Assembly (NCBI GenBank): GCA_963703385.1
Contig: OY969816.1
Coordinates: 1,116,001-1,180,000 of the forward strand
From: Rhodoblastus sp963703385
GTDB lineage: Bacteria > Pseudomonadota > Alphaproteobacteria > Rhizobiales > Beijerinckiaceae
Length of the DNA stretch: 64,000 nucleotides
Direction: 5' to 3'
The position numbers and the translations under genes are program-made. The notes under the pieces were generated by a model. That model was not told the origin of the DNA and made no database searches. It worked only from the letters and a program-made list of their open reading frames with translations. Each line of letters opens with the position of its first letter. Position 1 is the first letter of the stretch. Below, one piece after another: positions 1 through 7,888 of the stretch.

Positions 1-81
1 TTCAGTATCATACAGATCAGGCAACAAAGGACGGCGCCTGCGCCTTTTTGTCGCGGCAAAAGTCATAGTAATCTACTCAAT

Positions 82-101
82 ATTGTTCTATAATTGTTCT
101 A
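82..101 (+). promoter_or_regulatory. Direct repeat ATTGTTCTA x2 upstream of the HiPIP gene
   Basis: The 9-mer ATTGTTCTA occurs at 82-90 and again at 93-101, 11 bp apart (one helical turn), about 56 bp before the HiPIP start. The reverse complement of the second copy, TAGAACAATT, recurs exactly at 1539-1548, upstream of the divergent cytochrome c4 gene. The core TAGAAC...TTC resembles the iron-control element bound by Irr in Hyphomicrobiales. An operator role is inference. Confidence 0.45.
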
Positions 102-156
102 TGTTTAGGAAGCCAAGCTGGTCACCGTCGGTGACGTTTTGGCAAGGGAGAGTGAA

Positions 157-432
157 ATGAAAAACCTGGGCAAGAAAGAATCTGCGCCGATTTCGCGCCG
201 CGAACTCGTTGCGGCAGGGCTTGCGGTGGGTTCTGCGGCCCTTCTGCCCGCATCGAACGCCAGCGCGATGACGAAGGTTTCGAAGACCGCCGTCCACTTC
301 ACAGAGACAGCCAGCAACAGCCATAACTGCGGCGCGTGCAATAATTTCATGGCGCCATCCAGCTGCCGGTTCGTCGATGGGGCCGTCTCCAAGGAGTGTT
401 CGTGCTGGATCTGGATCAGTAAGGTCGGCTGA
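157..432 (+). CDS. HiPIP-like high-potential iron-sulfur protein, Tat-exported
   Basis: Small periplasmic electron carrier of the high-potential iron-sulfur family, 91 residues. The N-terminus has a twin-arginine-type signal (SRRELVAAG near residue 13, then an Ala-rich hydrophobic stretch ending ASNASA), which fits export of a folded Fe-S protein. Cysteines at 58, 61 and 70 and the final pair 81/83 give the C-x2-C...C...C-x-x-W pattern of the family. One of C81/C83 is additional to the four expected cluster ligands. The start at 157 was chosen over the upstream in-frame ATG because AAGGGAG lies 6 bp before it. HiPIPs pass electrons from cytochromes to reaction centres or oxidases, and the neighbouring c-type cytochromes support that role. 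An iron-oxidase (Iro)-like role is possible but not proven. Confidence 0.72.
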   Translation: MKNLGKKESAPISRRELVAAGLAVGSAALLPASNASAMTKVSKTAVHFTETASNSHNCGACNNFMAPSSCRFVDGAVSKECSCWIWISKVG

Positions 433-622
433 TCAGTTTCGCTATAGGTGAACGCTTCTGAAAAACCTCTCTCGGCCGCTAGTGCAAACTGGCGCCGAGG
501 GGCGGGCAATCCTACCCGCAGCCTTTCTCAGAACGGCAGGTGGACCTCTCGTTTCGCGCCGCTCTCATCAAGCGAACGCGCCCACCGTTCCGTTTTGTTG
601 TGGGATTGAAATGGCAAACGGA

Positions 623-645
623 GACGGCGACCTCGGGTCGCCGTC
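623..645. terminator. Hairpin between convergent HiPIP and cytochrome genes
   Basis: A 9-10 bp GC-rich stem (GACGGCGAC / GTCGCCGTC) with a very short loop lies between the ends of two convergent genes. Neither flank has a long T tract (CTCCGTTTG on the minus strand, GCGCTTTATT on the plus strand), so it may be a weak bidirectional terminator. Confidence 0.4.
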
Positions 646-676
646 GCGCTTTATTAGGGGCCAACTGCCCACACGG

Positions 677-1433
677 TCATTTCAGAGTGCTGACATAGGC
701 GGCGGCCGCCGCGATCTGATCCTGCGTCAGATTGTGCACGATAGGCGTCATCATCGCCGAGACATCCTCCTCGCTCGGCTTCAGGCCGCGCTCATGCTCG
801 AAATTCTTGATTTTGAGGATGACATAATCGTTCAACTGGCCCGCGAGACGCGGGATCTTGTCGCTGCCCATGGCGTCGTCGCCATGGCAACCGGCGCAAG
901 CCGGAACTTCGCGGCTCGGCACGCCATTGTGGAAAATGTCCTTGCCCTGGGCAGCGAGCGCCGTCGGCGCGCCGCCGAGCGGCGGCGGGTTGAGGCTATG
1001 GAAGCTCTCGGCCAGGAAATTCACCATTTCCGGGCTCAGAGCCTGGGCGACGTGGTTCGATCACCACATTGGTTCTGCGCATTTGAATGAAAGCATGCAA
1101 CTGGTTCAGGATATATTCCGGCTGCTGCCCGGCAAGGCGCGGGATCGGGAAAGAGCCGCGGAAGCCCTGGCCGTACACGCCGTGACAGGTTTTGCAATAG
1201 AGGAGCTTGGCTTCCATCTTCGCGTGCATCGCCGCGCTGACCGGCTGCGGGGCGGGGGCGGCGGGTTGCGCGGCTGGAGCAGCCGGCTGCGGGGCCGGGG
1301 CGGCCGGCGGGGCGGCGCTGTTCGGCGCCGGAGCCGCGCTTTTGGTCTGATCTTGCGCATGTGCCGCGACGCCGGCGCCCAGAATGGCGACCGCAGCCGC
1401 CAGAGCGAGATATTTGCCGCCAAAGCCTTGCAT
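677..1433 (-). pseudogene. Diheme cytochrome c4-like protein, broken by a one-base frameshift
   Basis: Periplasmic diheme c-type cytochrome of the c4/Cyc1 type. Read from the ATG at 1433 (GGAAGG upstream) it has a signal peptide (ALAAAVAILGAG...AHAQ), a long Pro/Ala-rich linker, and a first heme site CKTCH followed by the typical IPRLAGQQPEY. The frame is lost after NVVIE; the other frame resumes as MVNFLAESFHSLNPPPLGG with the second heme site CAGCH and runs to the stop at 677. Removing one base at about 1054-1055 restores a single frame of about 251 residues that aligns throughout with the intact paralogue at 2087-2746. There is no other damage, so this is either a very recent mutation or a sequencing error. 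It is divergently oriented from the other two cytochrome genes. Confidence 0.8.
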
Positions 1434-2086
1434 GATTCCCCACCTTCCTTTGACGTCCCTCGGGACGCCGCCGCATTTCCGGCGTTCCTGCCGCATCTCG
1501 ATTCCGCTAGCGCCGCCAACCACCGAGCGGCAATGATCTAGAACAATTCATGGCGCGACAATTCTTATATTGAAGCGCCTTCCCGAATATCTTGTGCATC
1601 GCACAATGCCGCCAATCCCGCGATTCGACCGGAAGCGGACCGATTGATAGTATATTTTCAATATGTGCGGAAATCGCGATATTTGCATTCTTGCCGGCCG
1701 GCGCGCGCAGGAATGCCATTCCGGGCAGATGAATCAGTGATTTGCGAGCCTGTGCGCGCACCGGGCCGAGGTTGTGGATTTCTGGGGGGAGGCTGCGAAA
1801 CCGCGCTTTCCCGAAGGTTTGGCGTTCTCTTTACCGTTTCAGAAAGTATCCTCCGTCCGCGGCTTGCGGCAGAAATGTCACATCAGCTCAAATTGTGCTG
1901 CCGGGAACTGGAAAATGAGCGAGGCCAATTGCCACGACGAAGGGAACAGATAAACATCTATAGTGAAAGCCGATTTGGCGATGTCCGATCCAGGCTTGCA
2001 CGGCCAAGATGCAAAGCCCGTCCATTATTCCTGTAAGCGCTCAATAAAAGCTCGACAGGAAATGTATAAATAAGGGGAGTAAAGCC
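1434..2086. other. 653-bp divergent intergenic region between cytochrome genes
   Basis: I see no convincing gene here. The region separates the divergent cytochrome c4 genes and is AT-richer than its surroundings around 1635-1690. It must hold both promoters. A TAGAACAATT motif sits at 1539-1548. Confidence 0.6.
1539..1549 (-). promoter_or_regulatory. ICE-like motif TAGAACAATTC upstream of cytochrome c4 gene
   Basis: TAGAACAATTC contains a GAA-n3-TTC inverted half-site. Its first ten bases are identical to the reverse complement of 92-101 before the HiPIP gene. It lies about 105 bp upstream of the minus-strand cytochrome start. It is similar to the motif before the Irr gene at 60831-60842. 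Shared iron-dependent regulation is an inference. Confidence 0.4.
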
Positions 2087-2746
2087 ATGATGGCGATTCA
2101 TGGGCGAAACGCGTTGAGTTCCATTGCGCTCGCTGCGGCGCTCATGGCGGTTGGCTCCTCCGGTTCTGCGTCTGCGGAGCCGCGCGCGGCTTCCCACGGC
2201 AGCGTTCAAGCCAAGGTCGAATATTGCGAAACCTGCCACGGCGAGGGCGGGCAGGGCTTCTACGGCTATTACACGATCCCGCGGCTGGCGGGGCAGCAGC
2301 CGGGCTATATTGTGAATGAATTGCACGACTTCGCCGGCCGCCTGCGGACCCATCCGATCATGAGCAATGTGGTGCGCGGGGTTCCTCCGTCGATGTATGG
2401 CGCGATCGCCGAGCATTTCCATTCCATGAATTCGCCGCCGCTCGGCGGGGGTGGCGGGGGCAATGCGAAGCTCGGCCATGATATTTTCATGAACGGCATC
2501 CCGGAATCCAACGTGCCGGCCTGTTGGGCCTGTCATGGGCCGGACGCCCACGGCGCGCGGGGGGAAATTCCCCGTCTCGCCGGCCAGTTGCCGGCCTATA
2601 TCGTGAAGACCCTGACGAACTGGAATACCGAGCGCGGCCCCGAAGTGGCGCAACACGGTCTTTCCGCGCTCATGGTTCCGACCACACACAATCTGACCCG
2701 GGCCGAAATGGCCGCGGTCGCCGCTTATGTCGGCGGTTTGCATTAA
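2087..2746 (+). CDS. Diheme cytochrome c4-like protein
   Basis: Periplasmic diheme cytochrome of 219 residues, about the usual c4 size. It has an N-terminal signal peptide (ALAAALMAVGSSGSASA) and two class I heme domains. Heme sites are CETCH (47-51) and CWACH (146-150), each followed by the IPRLAGQ-type segment typical of c4. Candidate axial Met residues lie in HPIMSN (Met92) and in the ALMVPTTHNL segment near the end. AAGGGGAG lies about 10 bp before the ATG. The next gene is only 61 bp downstream and is a related cytochrome, suggesting co-transcription. By family, c4 cytochromes shuttle electrons in the periplasm; next to the Cyc2-like protein this one corresponds in position to Cyc1 of acidophilic iron oxidisers (inference). 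Confidence 0.86.
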   Translation: MMAIHGRNALSSIALAAALMAVGSSGSASAEPRAASHGSVQAKVEYCETCHGEGGQGFYGYYTIPRLAGQQPGYIVNELHDFAGRLRTHPIMSNVVRGVPPSMYGAIAEHFHSMNSPPLGGGGGGNAKLGHDIFMNGIPESNVPACWACHGPDAHGARGEIPRLAGQLPAYIVKTLTNWNTERGPEVAQHGLSALMVPTTHNLTRAEMAAVAAYVGGLH

Positions 2747-2807
2747 GGCGTTTCGCTCCGGCCGGCGCCGGGTCCGTTCCGAGATTCGTACAAGAGAACA
2801 CAAGGCC

Positions 2808-3575
2808 ATGAAACAAATCGGCTTGACGGTCGCCTCCCTCGCGATCTCCCTGTTGGCGGCCGGCCCGCTTCGCGCCCAGCAGCCGGACGCGAACTATCTC
2901 TCGACGCTGCTGCGGCCGACGCCGGCGAGCGTGCCGGACCATAACTGCGTCATCTGCAGGCCGACTGCCCCGCTTCACACGCCGCCGCCGGACGCGAACT
3001 ATCCCTTGGCGCTGCTGCCGCTTCCGCCGGCCAGCGGCCCGCCGGTGAAGAATTGCATTTTCTGCCACGGCGCCTTCGCGCAGGGCCTCGGCGTGGCGCC
3101 GCGCCTGGCGGGGCAGCGGGCGGCCTATATCGAGAAGGAGCTGGGCGATTTCCGCAGTCACGCGCGCGACAATCCCTTTTCCGCGCTCTACATGTGGAAC
3201 GCCGTCCCCAATCTCCATCCCGAGACGGCGCGGGCGCTGGCGGACTATTTCTCCCATGTGGCGCCGCGCGCCGCCGAGGACGGCGATCGCGCGCTGGCCG
3301 CGCAGGGGGGTGAGCTTTTCCATAACGGCGAGCCCGACGCCAATATCGTCAGCTGCGTGGCCTGCCACGGCCCGAACGCGCAAGGCGTGCGAGCCATTCC
3401 ACGTCTCGCCGGTCTTTCGTACGCCTATCTGAAGCGGCGGCTGCAGCAGTGGAAAGAGGGCTATCGCCCGAGCGCAAAGCCGATGCCGCGAGTGGCGCGG
3501 AGTCTTTCGGACGCTCAGATCGACGCGCTCGCGTCCTATCTGAGCTTCCTCGACGATCGCGCGGCGAGCAGGTGA
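2808..3575 (+). CDS. Cytochrome c4-like protein with an extra degenerate heme site
   Basis: 255-residue exported cytochrome. The signal peptide is about residues 1-23 (SLLAAGPLRAQ). Two normal heme sites are present, CIFCH (83-87) and CVACH (183-187). Before the first there is a duplicated segment: PDANYLSTLLRPTPAS... (26-50) is repeated as PDANYPLALLPLPPAS... (61-86), and the first copy ends CVICR (47-51), a heme motif with Arg in place of the axial His. This looks like a tandem duplication whose outer copy lost covalent-heme competence or kept only the thioether cysteines. The start at 2808 gives a clean signal peptide; the earlier in-frame ATG overlaps the upstream gene. It lies in the same direction as its c4 paralogue and the Cyc2-like gene. 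Confidence 0.82.
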   Translation: MKQIGLTVASLAISLLAAGPLRAQQPDANYLSTLLRPTPASVPDHNCVICRPTAPLHTPPPDANYPLALLPLPPASGPPVKNCIFCHGAFAQGLGVAPRLAGQRAAYIEKELGDFRSHARDNPFSALYMWNAVPNLHPETARALADYFSHVAPRAAEDGDRALAAQGGELFHNGEPDANIVSCVACHGPNAQGVRAIPRLAGLSYAYLKRRLQQWKEGYRPSAKPMPRVARSLSDAQIDALASYLSFLDDRAASR

Positions 3576-3670
3576 CGCCTTAGCGGCGCGCGTCTTTTTT
3601 GGGCAAGGGTCAAGAACAATCCGCCGCCTCGTAACCAGGTCGAGGGCGGTCAGTGAGGAGGGCCAAGCGA

Positions 3671-5155
3671 ATGGCCGCGATGAACGAATTCAATAAAGCT
3701 TTTCGCGCCAGCGCCGCTCTCGGCCTCGGTCTCGCCGGTTTGGTCGGCGCGTCCGAGGACGCTTCGGCCCTGCCGAGCTTCGCGCGCCAGACCGGCCAGA
3801 ACTGCTCGACCTGTCACACGGCTTTCCCGCAACTGACGCCGTTCGGCCGCCGCTTCAAGCTCGGCGGCTATACCGCCGGCGGCGGCATCGACACCCAATA
3901 TCCGCCTCTGGCCTTCATGTGGCAGCCGGAGATCACCCATATCGACCGGGGCCTCAACGCGCCGGCCGGCTCGACCTCCCAGTATTTGCCCCTCGAGCCC
4001 CCGGGAACCTTCGGCTATAACGGCCCCAACAACTGGACCGATCTCGCGTCGCAATTCAGCATTTTCTATGGCGGCAAGGTCTGGGGCAATCTCGGCATGT
4101 TCATGCAATGGACCTATGCCCAGGATCAGACCGGGGAGGGGGTTGCGTGGGACAATACCGATATCCGCTATGCCGACGAGATGCATATCGGTCCGGTAGA
4201 CGTGCTCTGGGGTCTGGACGCCAATAACAATCCGACGGTGCAGGACCCCTGGAACACCTCGCCGGCCTGGGGCATCCCTTTCATTTCGTCCACGTTCATC
4301 CCCGCGCCAACCGCCGCGACCATGCTCGAAGACTCTCAGGGATGGGGCGGCGGGAATGTCGTCGGCGCCGGCGGTTATCTCTTCATCAACGACATGCTCT
4401 ATCTCGAACTCACCGGCTATGGGGCGACCTCCAAGTCATTTCAATGGGCGGTGACGGGCGGGCCTCCCGCCAACCTGTTGAGCGGCGTCGCGCCTTATTA
4501 CCGCGTCGCGCTGGAAAAGAACTGGGGCGAACATTCGCTGGAAGTCGGCGCCTATGGCATGAACGCCAATGTGATTACCAACGGTAATGGCGCCTTGCCG
4601 GCCGGAACCTTCGGCTGGCCGACGGACATCCTCACCGACAATGCTTTTGACCTGCAATATCAATGGATCACCGATGTCCACGCGGTGACCCTGACCGCGA
4701 ATTACATCTTGGAGCGGCAGAATCAGGTTTCGAGCCTTCTGCAGGGCATCGCCGCCAACCCTGTGGACTATCTGCGCAGCCTGAAAATCTCGGGCGAATA
4801 TGTCTACAAGAACACTTACGCCTTCACCGCGACTTATTTCAACATCAACGGCACGGCGGACATGGCGCTTTACGCGCCGAACTCCAACTTCTCGCCCAAT
4901 TCGGAAGGCTGGCTTTTCGACCTTTCCTACCTGCCGTTCTCGCGCGGCGGCCCGTCCTTCTGGCCCTGGGCCAATGCGCGCATCGGCCTGCAATATACAT
5001 TGTACACCAGGTTCAATGGCGGAACCGGCAATGTCGATCCGACTGCGGTCGATGCGAACGGCGTCACGCTGTGCAACGGCGGCAGCGTCACCCCCTATTG
5101 CCGGAGCGCCAGCGACAACAACACCCTGCTGGCCTATGCCTGGTTCATGTGGTAA
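3671..5155 (+). CDS. Cyc2-like fused monoheme cytochrome-outer membrane porin
   Basis: 494 residues. After a signal peptide ending near ASA (about residue 33) comes PSFARQTGQNCSTCH with a single heme motif at 45-49, then FPQLTPFGRRFKLGGYT, the hallmark N-terminus of Cyc2-type proteins. The remaining about 430 residues alternate aromatic and polar residues as in a beta-barrel and end in AYAWFMW, a typical C-terminal outer-membrane strand. Cyc2 of Acidithiobacillus and Mariprofundus accepts electrons from Fe(II) at the cell surface and passes them to periplasmic carriers. The start at 3671 follows GAGGAGGG; the upstream GTG at 3653 has no such site. Adjacent c4 cytochromes and the HiPIP are plausible partners. 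The electron donor in this organism is unknown. Confidence 0.78.
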   Translation: MAAMNEFNKAFRASAALGLGLAGLVGASEDASALPSFARQTGQNCSTCHTAFPQLTPFGRRFKLGGYTAGGGIDTQYPPLAFMWQPEITHIDRGLNAPAGSTSQYLPLEPPGTFGYNGPNNWTDLASQFSIFYGGKVWGNLGMFMQWTYAQDQTGEGVAWDNTDIRYADEMHIGPVDVLWGLDANNNPTVQDPWNTSPAWGIPFISSTFIPAPTAATMLEDSQGWGGGNVVGAGGYLFINDMLYLELTGYGATSKSFQWAVTGGPPANLLSGVAPYYRVALEKNWGEHSLEVGAYGMNANVITNGNGALPAGTFGWPTDILTDNAFDLQYQWITDVHAVTLTANYILERQNQVSSLLQGIAANPVDYLRSLKISGEYVYKNTYAFTATYFNINGTADMALYAPNSNFSPNSEGWLFDLSYLPFSRGGPSFWPWANARIGLQYTLYTRFNGGTGNVDPTAVDANGVTLCNGGSVTPYCRSASDNNTLLAYAWFMW

Positions 5156-5198
5156 GTCGCGGCAAGGGGAGCTTTGACGGGGTGGGCGCGGCGCGGGG

Positions 5199-6287
5199 AT
5201 GATCTGGTTTGTTTTCGCGCTGCTGACCGGCGCGGCCGTGGCGGTTCTGCTGTGGCCGCTGACCGGCCCGCCGCCCGAAACCGGAGAAGACGCGGCCGAT
5301 ATCGCCTTCTATCGCGCCCAGATCGCCGAAATCGACGCGGAATTTTTCCGGGGCCGGGTTTCTTCGGACGAGGCCGAGGCGGCCATAGCCCAGGCCGGGC
5401 GGCGATTGCTCGCCGCCGCGCAGGAAGAAACCGCGCTGGGCGACGCGCCGCGCGCGCGGAGAATCGCAATCCTCCTGATCGTGCTCGGCGCGCCTCTGAT
5501 CACGCTGGGCCTCTACGCCAGGGTCGGACGGCCCAATCTGCCCGACATGCCGATCGCGTCGCGAGCGGCCGCGCCGCAGCCCCCGGAAACCAGAAAATCG
5601 CTCGCCGAACTGGAGGCTGATCTCGCCGCCCACCCCAAGGACGGCAAGGCGCTCGAACAGATCACGCCGCTTTATCTGGAGGCGGGCCGTTACGACGACG
5701 CGGTGAGGACCAGCGAGGCGGCGATCGACAGTCTCGGCGAATCGCCGGAACGGCTGGTGAAATATGCCGAGGCCCTGTCCTACGCCAATGACGGCGAGTT
5801 TTCGCCGGAAGCCGTGACCCAGCTCGAGCGCGCGTTAAAACTTGCTCCGACTTTTCTGCTGGCGCGCTATTATCTCGGCCTCGCCGCCGCACAGCAGGGC
5901 GAGGTGGAAAAGGCGAGAAAAATCTGGACCGCCATGCTGCCCGAACTCAGCCAGGGCTCGAAGGCGAAAAAGGACGTGCTCGACAAGCTCGCTTTGCTCG
6001 ACGCGCCGGCCGAAGGCGCCGCGCCCGGATCGCAACCGAACGCCGCATCCGCCGACCAGCAGCAAAAATCGATCCAGGCCATGGTGGACGCCGCCGCGCA
6101 ACGTCTGGCGGCCCAGGGGGGGAGCGCCAAGGAATGGGCGCGCCTCATCCGCTCCTACAAAGTCCTCAACCAGCCCGACAAGGCGCGAGACGCCCTTGAC
6201 CGGGCGCGCAAGGCTCTTGCGGGCGATGCGGGCGCGCAAGGCGAACTCGACGCCCTGGCCAAGGAGCTGGGGCTGAACGGCAAGTGA
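5199..6287 (+). CDS. ccmI: Cytochrome c biogenesis protein CcmI (CycH)
   Basis: 362-residue membrane-anchored TPR protein of the Ccm system, which delivers apocytochrome c to the heme ligation complex. The N-terminus (WFVFALLTGAAVAVLLWPL) is the first membrane segment, followed by the family motif FYRAQIAEIDAEFFRGRVS; a second membrane segment lies near 90-110 (IAILLIVLGAPLITLGLYA). TPR-like helices (KSLAELEADLAAHPKDGKALEQ onward) fill 130-250, and a further helical domain closes the protein. It begins 43 bp after the Cyc2-like gene in the same direction, so the assembly factor probably belongs to the same transcript as its substrates. CcmFH are not in the window. Confidence 0.88.
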   Translation: MIWFVFALLTGAAVAVLLWPLTGPPPETGEDAADIAFYRAQIAEIDAEFFRGRVSSDEAEAAIAQAGRRLLAAAQEETALGDAPRARRIAILLIVLGAPLITLGLYARVGRPNLPDMPIASRAAAPQPPETRKSLAELEADLAAHPKDGKALEQITPLYLEAGRYDDAVRTSEAAIDSLGESPERLVKYAEALSYANDGEFSPEAVTQLERALKLAPTFLLARYYLGLAAAQQGEVEKARKIWTAMLPELSQGSKAKKDVLDKLALLDAPAEGAAPGSQPNAASADQQQKSIQAMVDAAAQRLAAQGGSAKEWARLIRSYKVLNQPDKARDALDRARKALAGDAGAQGELDALAKELGLNGK

Positions 6288-6360
6288 GCGGATGCGCCGC
6301 CGGTTGCGAAACCGTCGTGCGGAGCCCATGTGACAAGAAACAGCAGTTCGGCGGCCTGGA

Positions 6361-6723
6361 ATGTACGAACGCCTGAAAGATTTGCCCGTTCTCGATTCTT
6401 ATCCCTCGAAGGCGCCGGCGGCGGCGTGGAACGCCTGGCGGCGCTATTGGAGCCAGACCCATCGCGAGGCCTGTTTCGGACTGGAGGGCCTGCCGCCCCT
6501 GTCGCTGCTGCTCGGCGAGCGGGAATGGGTTTTGATCGATTCCAGCGCCTATGATTTCCCGGTCCTGAGCTGGTCGGATTTTCGGGACCAGGGACGCGGC
6601 CTGCACGAACCCGTGCCCTGCACCGTGCGGCAATACCACCAGGGCGCTTCCCGTTTCCGGGACAAGGCGCTCGTCCTGATGGTGGAAGAACTCGAATCGC
6701 GCATGAAAAAGGCCCAGCTTTGA
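6361..6723 (+). CDS. Conserved hypothetical protein, 120 aa
   Basis: Soluble 120-residue protein with no signal peptide or membrane segment and no motif I recognise. It is rich in Trp and charged residues (RRYWSQTHREACF, WVLIDSSAYDFPVLSW). The stop overlaps the start of the next gene (TTGA), so the two are probably translated together. It lies 73 bp after ccmI and could be the tail of the same operon. Confidence 0.6.
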   Translation: MYERLKDLPVLDSYPSKAPAAAWNAWRRYWSQTHREACFGLEGLPPLSLLLGEREWVLIDSSAYDFPVLSWSDFRDQGRGLHEPVPCTVRQYHQGASRFRDKALVLMVEELESRMKKAQL

Positions 6724-7022
6724 ACCAACCGAATTATCCCGGTCTCGAAGCGGACCAGCGCGGCGGCCTCACCGACGCCGGCCGCGTGATCATGGACGCC
6801 CAGGTTTTCGGCCTGCTGGCCGAAACCGAGACCGGCGCCGGCTGGTCCATGGCCCGGCTCCAAAATCTGGCCGAACAGGTGAACAAGGCTTGGGAGTCCT
6901 ATGGCGGCCTGCCCAGCCGCCTGCCGGAGGATTTTCGCCGCCGCCACGAGCGAATCTACAACGCCGCCGTCGAACGCGCGCGCGCCATCGGCTGGGACGA
7001 CGAATTGCAGGACGACGAGTGA
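6720..7022 (+). CDS. Conserved hypothetical protein, 100 aa
   Basis: Acidic helical protein with no recognised domain. It uses a TTG start that overlaps the stop of the preceding gene by 4 bp, suggesting translational coupling. There is no signal or membrane segment. Its function is not inferable beyond co-expression with the 6361-6723 gene. Confidence 0.55.
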   Translation: MNQPNYPGLEADQRGGLTDAGRVIMDAQVFGLLAETETGAGWSMARLQNLAEQVNKAWESYGGLPSRLPEDFRRRHERIYNAAVERARAIGWDDELQDDE

Positions 7023-7121
7023 AGCCGCGTTATCGATACAATTTCAGATGCTGTCGCGTCTTTCGTTCGAAGGCTTTGAATTGGCGGGCGCCCACATTCG
7101 TCCGGTACGACGCCGGCAGCG

Positions 7122-7271
7122 TCAACGAATCAAACCAAGGCCGATGATTCCGGACAGGATCAGGTAGACGGCCACGATGTAGTTCAGGAGCCGCGACCTG
7201 ACGAGGATCAGGACGCCTGCCGCGAGAGCGACGATCGGCTGGAGATCGGCGATGCCGAGATGCGAATACAT
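7122..7271 (-). CDS. DUF3096-like 49-residue membrane protein
   Basis: A very short gene: 49 residues starting MYSHLGIADLQPIVALAAG. The pattern LQPIVALAAGVLILVRSRLLNYIVAVYLILSG matches the DUF3096 family: two hydrophobic helices split by a basic RSRLL turn. GGGGAAA lies about 7 bp before the ATG. The family is widespread and of unknown function. It is oriented opposite to both neighbours. Confidence 0.75.
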   Translation of the reverse strand: MYSHLGIADLQPIVALAAGVLILVRSRLLNYIVAVYLILSGIIGLGLIR

Positions 7272-7603
7272 GTGCGGTTTCCCCGAATTTGCGAGGCGTC
7301 GCGGTCGCGCTTAAGGTTCACTATGATAATCCCGGCTCGCTTAAGGCAACCCGCCAGCCCGCGCTGAATCAGGCGCGTCCGGTGCGACACGACGCGCGGC
7401 GCCGGTCTTGGCAATCCTTGGTCATGAACGCCAATCCTGACAGATGGGAGAAACTCGTCATGCCGACGACCACGCTCGCCTCCTTGCGGTTTCCGTGGCG
7501 GCTGGATTCCCTTGCGGGGGCGCGCAAATCGCCGTGAAGGGGAACGCGGTCGGGTCGCTGCGCGTTGTACAGCGCAGGAGTTGAAAGCGCGCAGGAGGAC
7601 AAA

Positions 7604-7888
7604 ATGCGAAATCACATGTCAAATCGCATCATAATCGCCATCGTGATTTACATGATGGTTCAGGCGGTCGTTTTCGGCATCGGCGTGGTTCTGGTTTTAG
7701 CGACGCCGCTCGCGGATATCGCCATGACGTTGATGCCTTTCGTGGTCGCACTGACATTGGTTTTGTCGGCGCCGATCGCGTGGTGGCTGGCGCCTTTTGC
7801 GCGCGCCGCCCACGAGCGCCAACTGAACGCTCGGAAGCCGGGGCGTTCAATTGATGATCAACCTCCTCACGGTTATCACGCGATTTGA
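7604..7888 (+). CDS. Small two-helix membrane protein, hypothetical
   Basis: 94 residues with two hydrophobic helices (IIIAIVIYMMVQAVVFGIGVV and the segment around MTLMPFVVALTLVLSAPIAWWL) and a basic, polar C-tail. The ATG at 7604 follows GCAGGAGGAC with good spacing, so it was preferred over the upstream in-frame ATG. No known domain is recognised. It sits between two unrelated genes and is probably its own transcription unit. Confidence 0.65.
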   Translation: MRNHMSNRIIIAIVIYMMVQAVVFGIGVVLVLATPLADIAMTLMPFVVALTLVLSAPIAWWLAPFARAAHERQLNARKPGRSIDDQPPHGYHAI

